Source: an uncultured Alistipes sp. (GTDB lineage Bacteria > Bacteroidota > Bacteroidia > Bacteroidales > Rikenellaceae). From it: a DNA stretch of 64,000 nucleotides. The notes beneath the pieces were generated by a model. It did no database searches. It was not told the origin of the DNA and saw only the letters and a list, made by a program, of their open reading frames with translations. A program made the translations under genes and the position numbers. The stretch lies in the NCBI GenBank assembly GCA_944322005.1, contig CALUNL010000001.1, positions 186,001 through 250,000 of the forward strand, given 5' to 3'. Positions 43,966 through 53,513 of this stretch are shown here, piece after piece (the first letter of the stretch is position 1; each line of letters begins with the position of its first letter).

Positions 43966-46900
43966 TTAGAGACCTTTTCCGTGACAGTGCTTGTATTTCT
44001 TGCCGCTTCCGCAAGGGCACGGGTCATTGCGGCCGACCTTCTTCTCCACGTGCATCGGTGCAGGCTTGCTCTTGTCCGTCTGTCCGGCTGCGGCAGCCGC
44101 TGCCATGCGGGAGGCCTGGAGACGGTTCACGTCGACCTTCGCACGCTGCTGGCGGGCCTTCTGTATCGATTCGGCATTCTGCTCCTTTACCGGGATGTAC
44201 GATTTGTTCAGAATGGCAAGCACGTCGCGGTTCACCTTTTCGAGCATCTTCGAGAAGAGGTTGAACGACTCGAACTTGTATATCAGAAGCGGATCCTTCT
44301 GCTCGTACGACGCGTTCTGCACGCTCTGCCGCAGGTCGTCCATCTCGCGCAGGTGCTCGCGCCATGCGTCGTCGATTGTGGTGAACATTACAACCTTCGA
44401 GAACATCCTGTATATCTCGGCTCCGTCGGTGTCCTTGCACTTCTGCAGGCTTACCGGAATGTTGTATCCGAGGTGGCCGTTCGTCAGAGGGAAGTATATG
44501 TTGCCCTCCATCTGGTCCTTGCGGTCCTCGTATATGCGCTCCATAACCGGCCTTACCGTATCGGCAACAGCCTTGGCGCGGCGGTCGTATGCGGCCTGCA
44601 GATCCTTGACCATCAGTTCTACGAGCTCGTTGCGCTTTACGCTGTCGAACGTCTGCTGGTCGAACGAAGGCTGTACGCCCACTTCGCGTATGAGTTCGAA
44701 GCTGAACTCCTCAAAGTCGTAACCCTCGTGCTCGTTGAGGAACGCCTCGGCGTAGTCGTACATTATGTTGTTGAGGTCGATTTCGATTCTCTCACCATAG
44801 AGCGCGTGGCGGCGGCGCGTATAGATAACCTCGCGCTGCGAGTTCATCACGTCATCATATTCGAGCAGTCGCTTTCGTATTCCGAAGTTGTTCTCCTCGA
44901 CCTTGCGCTGGGCGCGTTCCACGGCCTTCGACATCATCTTCGCCTGTATGGACTCTCCCTCCTGTATGCCCATGCGGTCCATCATCGATGCTATGCGCTC
45001 CGAACCGAACAGACGCAGAAGGTCATCCTCGAACGATACGTAGAACTGCGACGAACCCGGGTCTCCCTGACGTCCGGCACGTCCGCGCAGCTGGCGGTCC
45101 ACACGGCGGCTCTCGTGGCGTTCGGTGCCGATTATCGCCAGACCTCCGGCATCCTTCACCTCCTGCGTGAGCTTGATGTCGGTACCACGTCCCGCCATGT
45201 TGGTGGCGATGGTCACCTGACCGGCGCGTCCGGCCTCGGCCACAATCTGCGCCTCGAGCTGGTGCTGCTTTGCGTTGAGGACGTTGTGCTTTATGCCGCG
45301 GATCTTGAGCATTCGGCTGAGCAGCTCCGATATCTCGACGGATGTGGTTCCGACAAGCACCGGACGCCCCTGCTTCACGAGATTGGTAATCTCCTCGATT
45401 ACGGCATTGTACTTCTCGCGCTTGGTCTTGTAGATTATGTCGTCGCGGTCTTCGCGGATTACCGGCCTGTTGGTCGGGATGACGACAACATCGAGCTTGT
45501 ATATGTTCCAGAACTCCGAAGCCTCCGTTTCGGCCGTACCGGTCATACCGGCAAGCTTGTGGTACATTCGGAAGTAGTTCTGGAGCGTTATGGTGGCGAA
45601 GGTCTGCGTGGCGGCCTCGACCTTCACGCGCTCCTTGGCCTCGATTGCCTGGTGCAGTCCGTCGGAGTAGCGGCGGCCTTCGAGTATACGGCCCGTCTGC
45701 TCGTCGACGATCTTGACCTTGTTGTCCATCACCACATACTCGACATCCTTTTCGAACATCGCGTATGCCTTCAGAAGCTGGTGTACGGTGTGTACGCGCT
45801 CCGACTTGAGCGAGTATTCGCTGATGAGTTCATCCTTGCGGCGTGCCTTCTCCTCTATAGGCATCTCCTCCTTCTCGAGGTCGGCTATCTCGGCGCCGAT
45901 GTCCGGCAGCACGAAGAATCCGTCCTCGTTGAAGTAGCGCGACAGCACCTCGTGTCCCTTGTCGGTCAGCTCGACCGAGTTGAGCTTCTCGTCGATGACG
46001 AAGTAGAGGTCGTCCGTAATCTCCGGCATGCGGCGGTTGTTGTCGGCCATGTAGATGTTCTCGGTCTTCTGCATCTGGACCTTGATTCCCTGCTCGGAGA
46101 GGAACTTGATGAGCGGCTTGTACTTCGGCAGACCCTTGTAGGCGCGGTACATCAGTATTCCGGCCTTCTCCATCTGACCCTCCGAGGCGAGCTTTCTCGA
46201 TTCGGCGACGAGATTCGTCACCAGGTCGCGCTGCAGGCCGTACAGGTGCTCGATTGACGGGCGGTACTGCTCGAAGAGCTGGTCGTCACCCTTCGGCACC
46301 GGGCCGGATATGATGAGAGGCGTACGTGCGTCGTCGATGAGCACGGAGTCCACCTCGTCGACTATCGCATAGTGGTGCTTGCGCTGTACGAGGTCCTTCG
46401 GCGAGGAGGCCATGTTGTCTCGCAGGTAGTCGAAACCGTATTCGTTGTTGGTTCCGAACGTGATGTCGGCCATGTATGCCTTGCGGCGTGCCTCGGAGTT
46501 CGGCTGGTGGACGTCGATACAGTCCACCGAGAGTCCGTGGAACTCGTACATCGGGCCCATCCACTCCGAGTCTCGGCGTGCGAGGTAGTCGTTGACGGTC
46601 ACCATGTGCACACCCTTGCCGGCAAGCGCATTGAGGAACACCGGAAGGGTAGCCACGAGGGTCTTTCCTTCACCCGTCGCCATCTCGGCGATCTTGCCCT
46701 TGTGCAGCACGACGCCGCCGAAGAGCTGTACGTCGTAGTGGACCATGTCCCACTTCACGTCGTTGCCTCCGGCCATCCAGTGGTTGGCGTATACGGCCTT
46801 GTCGCCCTCGATTTTCACGAAGTCCTTGGTGGCCGCGAGGTTGCGGTCGAAGTCGTTGGCCGTTACGACAACTGTGTCGTTTTCGGCAAAACGGCGGGCC

Positions 46901-47259
46901 GTGTCCTTCATTATGGCGAATGCCTCCGGAAGGATCTCGTCGAGTATCTTCTCGATTTTCTCGTCGATACGCTTCTCGGTCGTGTCTATGTTCTTCGAAA
47001 TCTTCTCCTTCTCCGATATCGATATGTCTGCGGATTCGAGACGTTTCTTCTGCTCGACGATCGAAGCCTCGTCCTCGGCGATGAAGTCGGCTATGCGCTT
47101 GCGCAGAGCTGCGCTGTGTGCACGCAGTTCATCGTTCGACAGAGCCTTGATGGAAGGGTATATCTCCTTGATTTTGTTCAGATATGGTTCAACCTCCTTG
47201 CGGTCCTTGTCGGCCTTGGACCCGAACAGGAGTTTGATCAAACCGGTAAGTATGTCCAT
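43966..47259 (-). CDS. secA: preprotein translocase ATPase SecA
   Basis: Motor that pushes preproteins through SecYEG at the inner membrane. The 1097-residue length is large, as usual in Bacteroidetes, partly from a charged helical insert near residues 60-110. Walker A is MATGEGKTL (193-201). Other elements are the DEAD-like [27 protein letters not shown] and [14 protein letters not shown]. The C-terminus ends with the zinc-binding [15 protein letters not shown] strong promoter lies 39 bases upstream. Confidence 0.97.
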   Translation of the reverse strand: MDILTGLIKLLFGSKADKDRKEVEPYLNKIKEIYPSIKALSNDELRAHSAALRKRIADFIAEDEASIVEQKKRLESADISISEKEKISKNIDTTEKRIDEKIEKILDEILPEAFAIMKDTARRFAENDTVVVTANDFDRNLAATKDFVKIEGDKAVYANHWMAGGNDVKWDMVHYDVQLFGGVVLHKGKIAEMATGEGKTLVATLPVFLNALAGKGVHMVTVNDYLARRDSEWMGPMYEFHGLSVDCIDVHQPNSEARRKAYMADITFGTNNEYGFDYLRDNMASSPKDLVQRKHHYAIVDEVDSVLIDDARTPLIISGPVPKGDDQLFEQYRPSIEHLYGLQRDLVTNLVAESRKLASEGQMEKAGILMYRAYKGLPKYKPLIKFLSEQGIKVQMQKTENIYMADNNRRMPEITDDLYFVIDEKLNSVELTDKGHEVLSRYFNEDGFFVLPDIGAEIADLEKEEMPIEEKARRKDELISEYSLKSERVHTVHQLLKAYAMFEKDVEYVVMDNKVKIVDEQTGRILEGRRYSDGLHQAIEAKERVKVEAATQTFATITLQNYFRMYHKLAGMTGTAETEASEFWNIYKLDVVVIPTNRPVIREDRDDIIYKTKREKYNAVIEEITNLVKQGRPVLVGTTSVEISELLSRMLKIRGIKHNVLNAKQHQLEAQIVAEAGRAGQVTIATNMAGRGTDIKLTQEVKDAGGLAIIGTERHESRRVDRQLRGRAGRQGDPGSSQFYVSFEDDLLRLFGSERIASMMDRMGIQEGESIQAKMMSKAVERAQRKVEENNFGIRKRLLEYDDVMNSQREVIYTRRRHALYGERIEIDLNNIMYDYAEAFLNEHEGYDFEEFSFELIREVGVQPSFDQQTFDSVKRNELVELMVKDLQAAYDRRAKAVADTVRPVMERIYEDRKDQMEGNIYFPLTNGHLGYNIPVSLQKCKDTDGAEIYRMFSKVVMFTTIDDAWREHLREMDDLRQSVQNASYEQKDPLLIYKFESFNLFSKMLEKVNRDVLAILNKSYIPVKEQNAESIQKARQQRAKVDVNRLQASRMAAAAAAGQTDKSKPAPMHVEKKVGRNDPCPCGSGKKYKHCHGKGL

Positions 47260-47298
47260 AAATCAGATTGTTTTTGTGTGGTTCTATAAATAACGCGC

Positions 47299-47330
47299 CA
47301 AAGATAGTGATTTGTATGCTAAAATACAAA
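47299..47330 (-). promoter_or_regulatory. promoter of secA
   Basis: On the - strand: TTTG (47330-47327), a 20-base spacer and TATCTTTG (47306-47299). Both elements match exactly. Confidence 0.85.
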
Positions 47331-47354
47331 ATATGCCGCCTTGCGGAGCCAATT

Positions 47355-48308
47355 TTATTCCGTTTCGGAGACACTCTGTACGATTCTCATGCCTATGGGG
47401 CATTCCGAGCATCTCTGCCGGAGGCAATACTCGGTCGACAGCTGCAACAGCGCCTGGCTTTCGAACGCATTCTGCACCTTTACTCCGCAGTCGTACCACC
47501 GGTTCAGGAAGCGGTTGCGTTCCGGCGGTATGGCTTCGAGCAGGGACATGGCCCTGGCGCGCAGTGTCTCGTTGTCGAGATAGCTGCCGTATGCGTATTG
47601 GAGCGGTGCCACGAGGTTTATGCCGAGCAGATGGCTCTTTTCGCGGCCGATACGCTTCGGAACATCCTTCGTAAGTTCGGCCGGAATGAAGTGCGAAACC
47701 CAGTACGGAGAGGCCTCCACGCCGAAGAGTTTCTCGACATCCGACGGCTTGCGGCACTCCAGCAGCGAGTTCATCACGAAATCCTTCTGCGAGAGAAATG
47801 CGGCTATCTGCGCAAGGCGGAGCACCGGATGGTTATAGGGCCGTATCTCGCGGATTTGCCATGCGGACGCCCGCATCGGAGTTATGCCGTACTTGCGGGC
47901 CAGATAGAAGAATTCGCTCTTCAGCGACAGGATGTATTCGTCGTCGCGGTAGATCGCCAGCAGTCCCGATGTGCCGAGAAGCAGCGCCTCGACCGATTTC
48001 GGGGATTGCTGTTCCCGCAGGATGATGCCGTAGTTTACGGTTTTTGCTATGTGCTCGTAGGCTCCGCGGTTGCCCGTCACGTCCATTGCGCGGAACAGCA
48101 TCATGTAGAAGGTCTGGTTCCAGTTCTCGCCGGAGTCGAGGTATATTTCGCGGATCTTGCGGTATTTGCGCACGAGACGGTCGTATCCCGCATCGGCGAA
48201 TATCTCGCTGCGGTGTATGCCGTCGAGCGAACACAGGTATTCGGCACAGGCTTGAGACGATGCCCCGGCCTGCAGGTTTTTCAATATTCGGTTTGCGTCC
48301 CTTTTCAT
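47355..48308 (-). CDS. DUF2851 family protein, lacking the usual N-terminal region
   Basis: A 317-residue protein recognisable as DUF2851 from YNHPVLRLAQIAAFL, LGINLVAPLQYAYG, AFESQALLQLSTEYC and the closing CSECPIG. Family members as I recall are about 420-430 residues and start with a conserved domain (roughly LLHYIW... VEVIDPG). That part is absent here, and the gene starts five bases after the sufT stop. Either the N-terminus was lost or the gene was always shorter in this lineage. Function unknown. It is the last gene of the glnS-to-DUF2851 group. Confidence 0.75.
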   Translation of the reverse strand: MKRDANRILKNLQAGASSQACAEYLCSLDGIHRSEIFADAGYDRLVRKYRKIREIYLDSGENWNQTFYMMLFRAMDVTGNRGAYEHIAKTVNYGIILREQQSPKSVEALLLGTSGLLAIYRDDEYILSLKSEFFYLARKYGITPMRASAWQIREIRPYNHPVLRLAQIAAFLSQKDFVMNSLLECRKPSDVEKLFGVEASPYWVSHFIPAELTKDVPKRIGREKSHLLGINLVAPLQYAYGSYLDNETLRARAMSLLEAIPPERNRFLNRWYDCGVKVQNAFESQALLQLSTEYCLRQRCSECPIGMRIVQSVSETE

Positions 48309-48313
48309 CCGTT

Positions 48314-48634
48314 TCAGAACAGACCGAGTTCGAGCAGAGCCTCCTCCGACATCATGCTCTTGTCCCACGCCGGCTCGAATACGAGTATGACGTTCACCTT
48401 CTTCACGCCTTCGACCTTCCCCACCTGCATGTTCACATCCTCCACCAACTGGTCCGCAACCGGACAGTTCGGCGCCGTGAGCGTCATCTGTATCGTCACC
48501 TCTCCCGACGGGTCGTAATCGATGTTGTAGATCAGACCGAGGTCGTAGATGTTGACCGGGATCTCCGGGTCATATATGTTTTTGAGTGTAAGGACAATGT
48601 CCTTTTCTACTTTCAGTATCTCTTCCGGTGTCAT
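48314..48634 (-). CDS. sufT: SufT-type iron-sulfur assembly factor (DUF59/MIP18)
   Basis: A 106-residue protein of the DUF59 family that helps mature Fe-S proteins. Family features are IYDPEIPVNIYDLGLIYNI, MTLTAPNCPVADQL with the conserved cysteine, and VNVILVFEPAWDKSMMSEEA. The ATG overlaps the sufE stop by four bases, so the two are coupled. With sufE it forms a second Suf locus separate from sufBCDS at 10841-15125. Confidence 0.92.
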   Translation of the reverse strand: MTPEEILKVEKDIVLTLKNIYDPEIPVNIYDLGLIYNIDYDPSGEVTIQMTLTAPNCPVADQLVEDVNMQVGKVEGVKKVNVILVFEPAWDKSMMSEEALLELGLF

Positions 48635-49053
48635 TGCTGCTCCTTTCCAGAAAATGCCAGCGCATACATGCGCATCTGCCTTATTGTTGACATGAGACCG
48701 TTGCCGCGGGTCGGCGATAGGTTCTCCCTGAGACCTATGGCATCCATGAAATAGAGGTCGAGGTCCACTATCTCCTGCGGCGTGCGGCCGTTCATTACGC
48801 GTATCAGCAGGGCTATGAGCCCCTTGACTATTATGGCGTCGCTGTCTGCCGAGTAATATACCTTGCCGTCTTCGAGCCGGGCGTCGACCCAGACTCTCGA
48901 CTGGCAGCCCTCTATTATGTAGTCGTCGGTGCGGTGCGCCGGGTCTATCTGCGGCAGCGAGTCGCTCAGGCCGATAAGGTAGTCGTACTTGTCGAGCCAG
49001 TCGTCGAAGATTGAGAACTCCTCGATGATTTCATCCTGAATCTTGTCTTTCAT
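48631..49053 (-). CDS. sufE: SufE cysteine desulfuration protein
   Basis: Takes the persulfide sulfur from SufS and stimulates it. The 140-residue protein has the active-site Cys50 in IIEGCQSRVWV, preceded by the family LPQIDPAHRTDDY. RGNGLMSTIRQM ends the conserved part. It starts seven bases after the phosphatase-like gene and is coupled to sufT. Confidence 0.95.
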   Translation of the reverse strand: MKDKIQDEIIEEFSIFDDWLDKYDYLIGLSDSLPQIDPAHRTDDYIIEGCQSRVWVDARLEDGKVYYSADSDAIIVKGLIALLIRVMNGRTPQEIVDLDLYFMDAIGLRENLSPTRGNGLMSTIRQMRMYALAFSGKEQQ

Positions 49054-49060
49054 ATCTTCG

Positions 49061-50656
49061 CTAACGTTTTGTTTCTTCCAGTATTTCTGCGTCGGAGGCC
49101 GACGGGCAGCAGATACCGAGCATGTGCGCCACGGTCGGAGCGAGCGATGTTATGTCAATCCTGCGGTCCGTGCGAACTGGTTTCGCTCCGCCTCCGTATA
49201 TAATCAACGGAATACGGCTGTCGTAATTGTACGGCGAACCCGACATCGAGACCTTGTCTTCGCGCTCCTCTATCCTGTCCGGAGCAAGGCATATGACTAC
49301 GTCCCCCGAGCGTCGCGGATAGAATCCGTTCTGCATGCGCCGCGTCACGGGATTGCCGCAGCAGCCGTTCTGCATCGCCGTGGCCGATACGGCGTGTGTC
49401 ACCCCGCGGAACTGCAGGACGAACGTTGCAACCTCCGTGCGAATCTCCTCGAGCGACTGTTTCCGGTTGAAGATTACGTCATGGTCGAGGTATAGCGAGT
49501 TGTCGTTATACCCGAGAACCCATTTGTCCTGTCCGTGACGTGCGCTCAGGAAGGCGTTCACGATGACCTCGAACTGTCTGACGTTGAATCTGTCTTCGGG
49601 TTCCCCGGTAATGTCGAACGACGGACTTGTTCCGTGGTCGGACGTAAGAGTGACAACCACGTCGGACGTCGATTCTGCCTGTGCATAAAGGTATGTCAGA
49701 AAATCCTCCAATGCGGCGTCAAGGCAGTAGAGCATGTCTTCGTACTCGATGGATTCCGGCCCGTATTTTTCGGCTATGTTGCGTGAGGCGTCGATGTATA
49801 TGTTCAATATGCGGCAACCCTGTCCGCGTATGGGCAGCATCGTACCGAGTGCCTTCTTGGCGAACTCGAGCGTGGCGATGTTGCCGGCCGGGGTGAAGGA
49901 GAGCGCCTGTACGATATCGGGTTCGGCCCCCTTCGACGGCTTGACACGGGTGCTCGCGTCGTAAACCGTAATGTCGGTCGAACGGGTGTTGAGATATCTG
50001 TTGCGGGTGTACTTGCCGTACCATGTCCCGGATGTGAATACGCGGTTGAATCCCGTTTCGTTGTATGAACGCACCCAGTAAGGGAGCGTTTTCATGTAGC
50101 AGTCGGCCGAACTCCAGTCGCCCTTGTCGTCTATCCAGTAGCATTCGCCTCCGCTTCCGGCCGTGAGAATTGCCGATTCCGCATCGAGAGCTATGGTAAC
50201 GGCCTTCGAATCCGCATTGCAGGATACGGCTGCCTCGGACAGGGTTTGTGCCCCGAGTCTCGAACATTCGTATACGGACGATATGCAGTCGGCCTCCATG
50301 CCGAACTCCTCACGCATGGTGCGGTCGCCTATATACAGGGATACCGGTTTTCCGGTGTTGCGGTTGAACCACCTTTCGGATACGGCCCCGTGTATGGCAG
50401 GCAGCGTACCGGTGGAGATTGATGCGGCACCTGCGGCCGTTGTCGTCGGCATGTAGTCGAGGCGGCAGTCGGTGAATACGATGCCCGAGTCCAGCAGTCT
50501 GCGGAACCCACCTTCGCCGAACCGTTCACCGTAGCGGTCGAGGTCCGATGCGCGCATGGAACTTACTACGATGTTTACGGCTATGCGCGGGCGCTCCGCA
50601 TGTGCGGTTACGCATGCAAGCGAAAGGGCAAGTATTATTAGCGGTCTGATTGTCAT
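49061..50656 (-). CDS. exported alkaline phosphatase-superfamily protein with degraded metal site
   Basis: A 531-residue protein with a signal peptide (MTIRPLIILALSLACVTAHA). The fold follows PafA-like phosphatases: IVVSSMRASDLDRYG, GEGGFRRLLDSGIVF, SISTGTLPAIHG, TSDHGTSPS, GSPYNYDSRIPLIIYGGG. By alignment from memory the metal ligands are mostly changed: Ser32 replaces the first Asp, Arg292 and Glu296 replace the Asp and His of SxDYxGH, and Ser472 replaces the last His. Thr73 (nucleophile place), Asp340 and His341 remain. It is probably not a normal two-zinc phosphatase. It sits seven bases upstream of sufE. Confidence 0.8.
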   Translation of the reverse strand: MTIRPLIILALSLACVTAHAERPRIAVNIVVSSMRASDLDRYGERFGEGGFRRLLDSGIVFTDCRLDYMPTTTAAGAASISTGTLPAIHGAVSERWFNRNTGKPVSLYIGDRTMREEFGMEADCISSVYECSRLGAQTLSEAAVSCNADSKAVTIALDAESAILTAGSGGECYWIDDKGDWSSADCYMKTLPYWVRSYNETGFNRVFTSGTWYGKYTRNRYLNTRSTDITVYDASTRVKPSKGAEPDIVQALSFTPAGNIATLEFAKKALGTMLPIRGQGCRILNIYIDASRNIAEKYGPESIEYEDMLYCLDAALEDFLTYLYAQAESTSDVVVTLTSDHGTSPSFDITGEPEDRFNVRQFEVIVNAFLSARHGQDKWVLGYNDNSLYLDHDVIFNRKQSLEEIRTEVATFVLQFRGVTHAVSATAMQNGCCGNPVTRRMQNGFYPRRSGDVVICLAPDRIEEREDKVSMSGSPYNYDSRIPLIIYGGGAKPVRTDRRIDITSLAPTVAHMLGICCPSASDAEILEETKR

Positions 50657-50695
50657 GTACGGTGACTTTTTAAAGTGCGCGCAAATTTACATAAT

Positions 50696-51658
50696 TTATT
50701 TGCAAAAGCGTCCGAAAAAGTTGAGCTCCTCCGAAAAATCGATCTCCTTCATCGCTCCGGCTGCTTCCGACATCTTCCGGCAGAAGGCGGCGTACTCCTC
50801 CGAATCGGGATTGAACGGGCGGTGGGCTGCTGCCGCGACGATTCGCTCCACACGGGGAAGGAGCTCCCTTGCCCCGTCGGATAGCGCCGTGGCAGAGAAA
50901 ATCTCCCAGATATAGTCTATTGCCTGTGAATTCGGGTGTACGAGGTCGCGGTCGTAAAACCTGTAGTCGCGCAGGTCATCGTTAACGATTTCGTATGATG
51001 GGAAATAGAAAGCGTTGTCGTGGCGGCCGACGATTTTGTCTACGGCAACCCTCAACACAGCCTTGCTTACGGAGTTCCCCTCCAGCCCGTCGCCTACATG
51101 CCTTACGGGACTTACGGTGAATATTACGTTTTTTTCTCTCAGAAGCCCCGTCATGAGGCGGTCGTACATCCCGACGATTTCGTCGGCGGATAACCTGCGG
51201 CGGGTGAAGTGCGACTGCGGGCGTTTGTGGCAGTTGGCCACGACACGACCAGTCGCATTGAGCTCGTATATCCATGACGTCCCGAACGTCAGTATAACCC
51301 AGTCGGCCCTTTCAAGCGCTTCGTGTCCTGCCTGTACCGCACAGTTCATCTTTGCGAGCGCCTCCTCGGCCGTTTTCCCCGACAGAGACGTGTGTGCGTC
51401 GAACGAGAACCAGCGTCCGTCGGCATGCGTGAACTCTTCGGCGGCATACGGCCTTCCTTCGGCGAACCTCTCCAGCGAGGCGGCGATCGATGCCGGATTG
51501 AACATTATGCCGGTGGGGTTGGACACGACCCGGAATTTGGCCCTTTGCAGCCGTTCGGAGATGTTTTCTGCGAAGCATGACCCCATGGCGAATATCCGCG
51601 AGGAGTAGCCGATGCTCTCACGCAACGGATGCGGTGTTATCTCTGTGCGGAATTTCAT
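50696..51658 (-). CDS. GSCFA-domain protein
   Basis: A 320-residue protein with the family name motif FAMGSCFAENISERL (about 24-38). ADWVILTFGTSWIYE, HFTRRRLSADEIVGMYDRL, VIFTVSPVRHVGDGLEGN and DLVHPNSQAIDYIW form the rest. The pattern suggests an SGNH-like hydrolase fold, with the serine of GSC and the final Asp/His as candidate catalytic residues, but no activity is established. No signal peptide. It lies 154 bases after glnS (behind a hairpin) and 39 bases before the phosphatase-like gene. Confidence 0.88.
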   Translation of the reverse strand: MKFRTEITPHPLRESIGYSSRIFAMGSCFAENISERLQRAKFRVVSNPTGIMFNPASIAASLERFAEGRPYAAEEFTHADGRWFSFDAHTSLSGKTAEEALAKMNCAVQAGHEALERADWVILTFGTSWIYELNATGRVVANCHKRPQSHFTRRRLSADEIVGMYDRLMTGLLREKNVIFTVSPVRHVGDGLEGNSVSKAVLRVAVDKIVGRHDNAFYFPSYEIVNDDLRDYRFYDRDLVHPNSQAIDYIWEIFSATALSDGARELLPRVERIVAAAAHRPFNPDSEEYAAFCRKMSEAAGAMKEIDFSEELNFFGRFCK

Positions 51659-51762
51659 TGCATTGCTGTTTTTCTGCAAATATATGAAAAATGCGGGTAT
51701 GGTCGGATTTGCTGTTTTCTGTTGTTCCCTATTGCTTCCTGTTGTGAAACTCCGGATACGGC

Positions 51763-51793
51763 GACCGCCGGGCAGATGTACCACCCGGCGGTC
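51763..51793 (-). terminator. hairpin after glnS
   Basis: GACCGCCGGG (51763-51772) pairs perfectly with CCCGGCGGTC (51784-51793). It lies about 20 bases after the glnS stop. There is no strong T run, so it may terminate only part of the transcripts. Confidence 0.5.
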
Positions 51794-51812
51794 ACAGATC
51801 CGAAAATGCCTA

Positions 51813-53492
51813 TTATTTGTTGATCTTTGCCCACGAGTCCTTCAGCGTAACCGTGCGGTTGAACACGAGGTGTTCCGGGGTGGAGTCGGTGTCCGGGCAG
51901 AAGTATCCCACGCGCTCGAACTGGTATGTGCGGCCGACAGGGGCATCCTTGAGCGAAGGCTCGAGGTATCCCTCCGTTACAATGAGCGAGTTCGGGTTGA
52001 GGTTGTCCTCCCACGAGGTCTGTCCCTCCGAGGTGTCGTTCGGGTCCTCCGTGCGGAAGAGTGTGTCGAACAGGCGGATTTCGGCCTTTACAGCGTGCTC
52101 GGCCGATACCCAGTGGATAACGCCCTTCACACGGCGTCCGTCGCTTGACGAGCCGTCGCCCGACTGCGGGTCATAGGTGCAGCGGAGTTCGACGATATTG
52201 CCTTCGTTGTCCTTTACCACCTCCTCGCACTTTATGAGGTACGAGTAGCGCAGACGCACCTCGGCGCCCGGGCTCAACCGGAAATACTTCTTCGGCGGCA
52301 CCTCCATGAAGTCGTCGCGCTCGATGTAGAGAACCTTCGAGAACGGCACCTTGCGGGTTCCGGCCGAAGCATCCTCCGGATTGTTAACCGCCTCGCGCAT
52401 CTCGACCTTTCCATCCTCCCAGTTGGTTATTACGACCTTGAGCGGGTTGAGGACCGCCATGCGCCTCTCGGCTACCTTGTTGAGGTCCTCGCGCACGCAG
52501 AACTCGAGCTTGCCGAGGTCTATCACGTTGTCGCGCTTGGCCACTCCGACCATCTCGGCGAAGGCGCGCACCGACGCCGGCGTGTAACCCTTGCGGCGGA
52601 GTGCGCATATGGTCGGCATGCGCGGGTCGTCCCATCCCATTACGGCACCCTCCTTCACGAGCTTGAGCAGGTTGCGCTTCGACATCATCGTATAGGTGAG
52701 GTTCAGGCGGGCGAACTCGTACTGGTGCGACGGGTATATGTCGAGAGCCTGTATGAACCAGTCATACAGCGGACGGTGCACGTCGAATTCGAGCGTGCAT
52801 ATGGAGTGCGTTATCTTCTCTATGGAGTCGCACTGTCCGTGCGCATAGTCGTACATCGGGTATATGCACCATTTGTTGCCCGTGCGGTGATGTTCGGCGT
52901 GGATTATGCGGTACATGATCGGGTCGCGGAAGAGCATGTTCGGGTGAGCCATGTCGATTTTGGCGCGCAGCACCTTCGAACCGTCCGGGAACTCCCCGTT
53001 CTTCATCCTTACGAAGAGGTCGAGGTTCTCCTCGACGGAGCGGTCGCGCCACGGCGAGTTTTTGCCCGGCTCGGATACCGTGCCGCGGTTCTCGCGGATC
53101 TGCTCCTGCGTCTGGTCGTCGACATATGCAAGCCCCTTCTTTATAAGTTCCAGCGCCCATTCGTAGAGCTGGTCGAAGTAGTCCGACGCATAGCGTTCGA
53201 GCGCCCAGTCGAAACCGAGCCACTTGATGTCGCGCTTGATGGAGTCCACGTATTCGACATCCTCCTTCACGGGGTTCGTATCGTCGAAACGCAGGTTGCA
53301 CTTGCCTCCGTACTTCTTGGCGATCCCGAAATTGATGCATATGCTCTTGGCGTGTCCTATGTGGAGATATCCGTTCGGTTCTGGCGGGAAGCGGGTCTGC
53401 ACCCTCGTTTCGCCCTTGGCGATGGATTCTTCTATGATTTCTTCAAGGAAGTTCGGTGATTTCTCTTTGATCTCGTTGGTCTCCGTATTCAT
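51813..53492 (-). CDS. glnS: glutaminyl-tRNA synthetase
   Basis: Charges tRNA-Gln with glutamine using ATP. The 559 residues are full length. The class I motifs are HIGH at 44-47 in [15 protein letters not shown] and MSKRN in TMMSKRNLL. The tRNA-binding C-terminal beta barrels include [16 protein letters not shown] and [27 protein letters not shown] supports glutamine over glutamate. It starts 21 bases after the outer-membrane-like gene, suggesting shared transcription from the promoter at 54627. Confidence 0.97.
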   Translation of the reverse strand: MNTETNEIKEKSPNFLEEIIEESIAKGETRVQTRFPPEPNGYLHIGHAKSICINFGIAKKYGGKCNLRFDDTNPVKEDVEYVDSIKRDIKWLGFDWALERYASDYFDQLYEWALELIKKGLAYVDDQTQEQIRENRGTVSEPGKNSPWRDRSVEENLDLFVRMKNGEFPDGSKVLRAKIDMAHPNMLFRDPIMYRIIHAEHHRTGNKWCIYPMYDYAHGQCDSIEKITHSICTLEFDVHRPLYDWFIQALDIYPSHQYEFARLNLTYTMMSKRNLLKLVKEGAVMGWDDPRMPTICALRRKGYTPASVRAFAEMVGVAKRDNVIDLGKLEFCVREDLNKVAERRMAVLNPLKVVITNWEDGKVEMREAVNNPEDASAGTRKVPFSKVLYIERDDFMEVPPKKYFRLSPGAEVRLRYSYLIKCEEVVKDNEGNIVELRCTYDPQSGDGSSSDGRRVKGVIHWVSAEHAVKAEIRLFDTLFRTEDPNDTSEGQTSWEDNLNPNSLIVTEGYLEPSLKDAPVGRTYQFERVGYFCPDTDSTPEHLVFNRTVTLKDSWAKINK

Positions 53493-53513
53493 ATTCTTGT
53501 TCGCAAATGTTGT

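Noticed and set aside
43981-46257. 758-codon open frame on the + strand opposite secA
   Set aside because: It is antisense to a perfectly conserved secA. In a GC-rich genome the reverse frames of real genes often stay open, and the translation is Leu/Val/Arg-rich with no recognisable domain.
46372-47289. 305-codon open frame on the + strand opposite the secA start
   Set aside because: Same reason: mirror of secA codon bias, and no promoter or protein motif.
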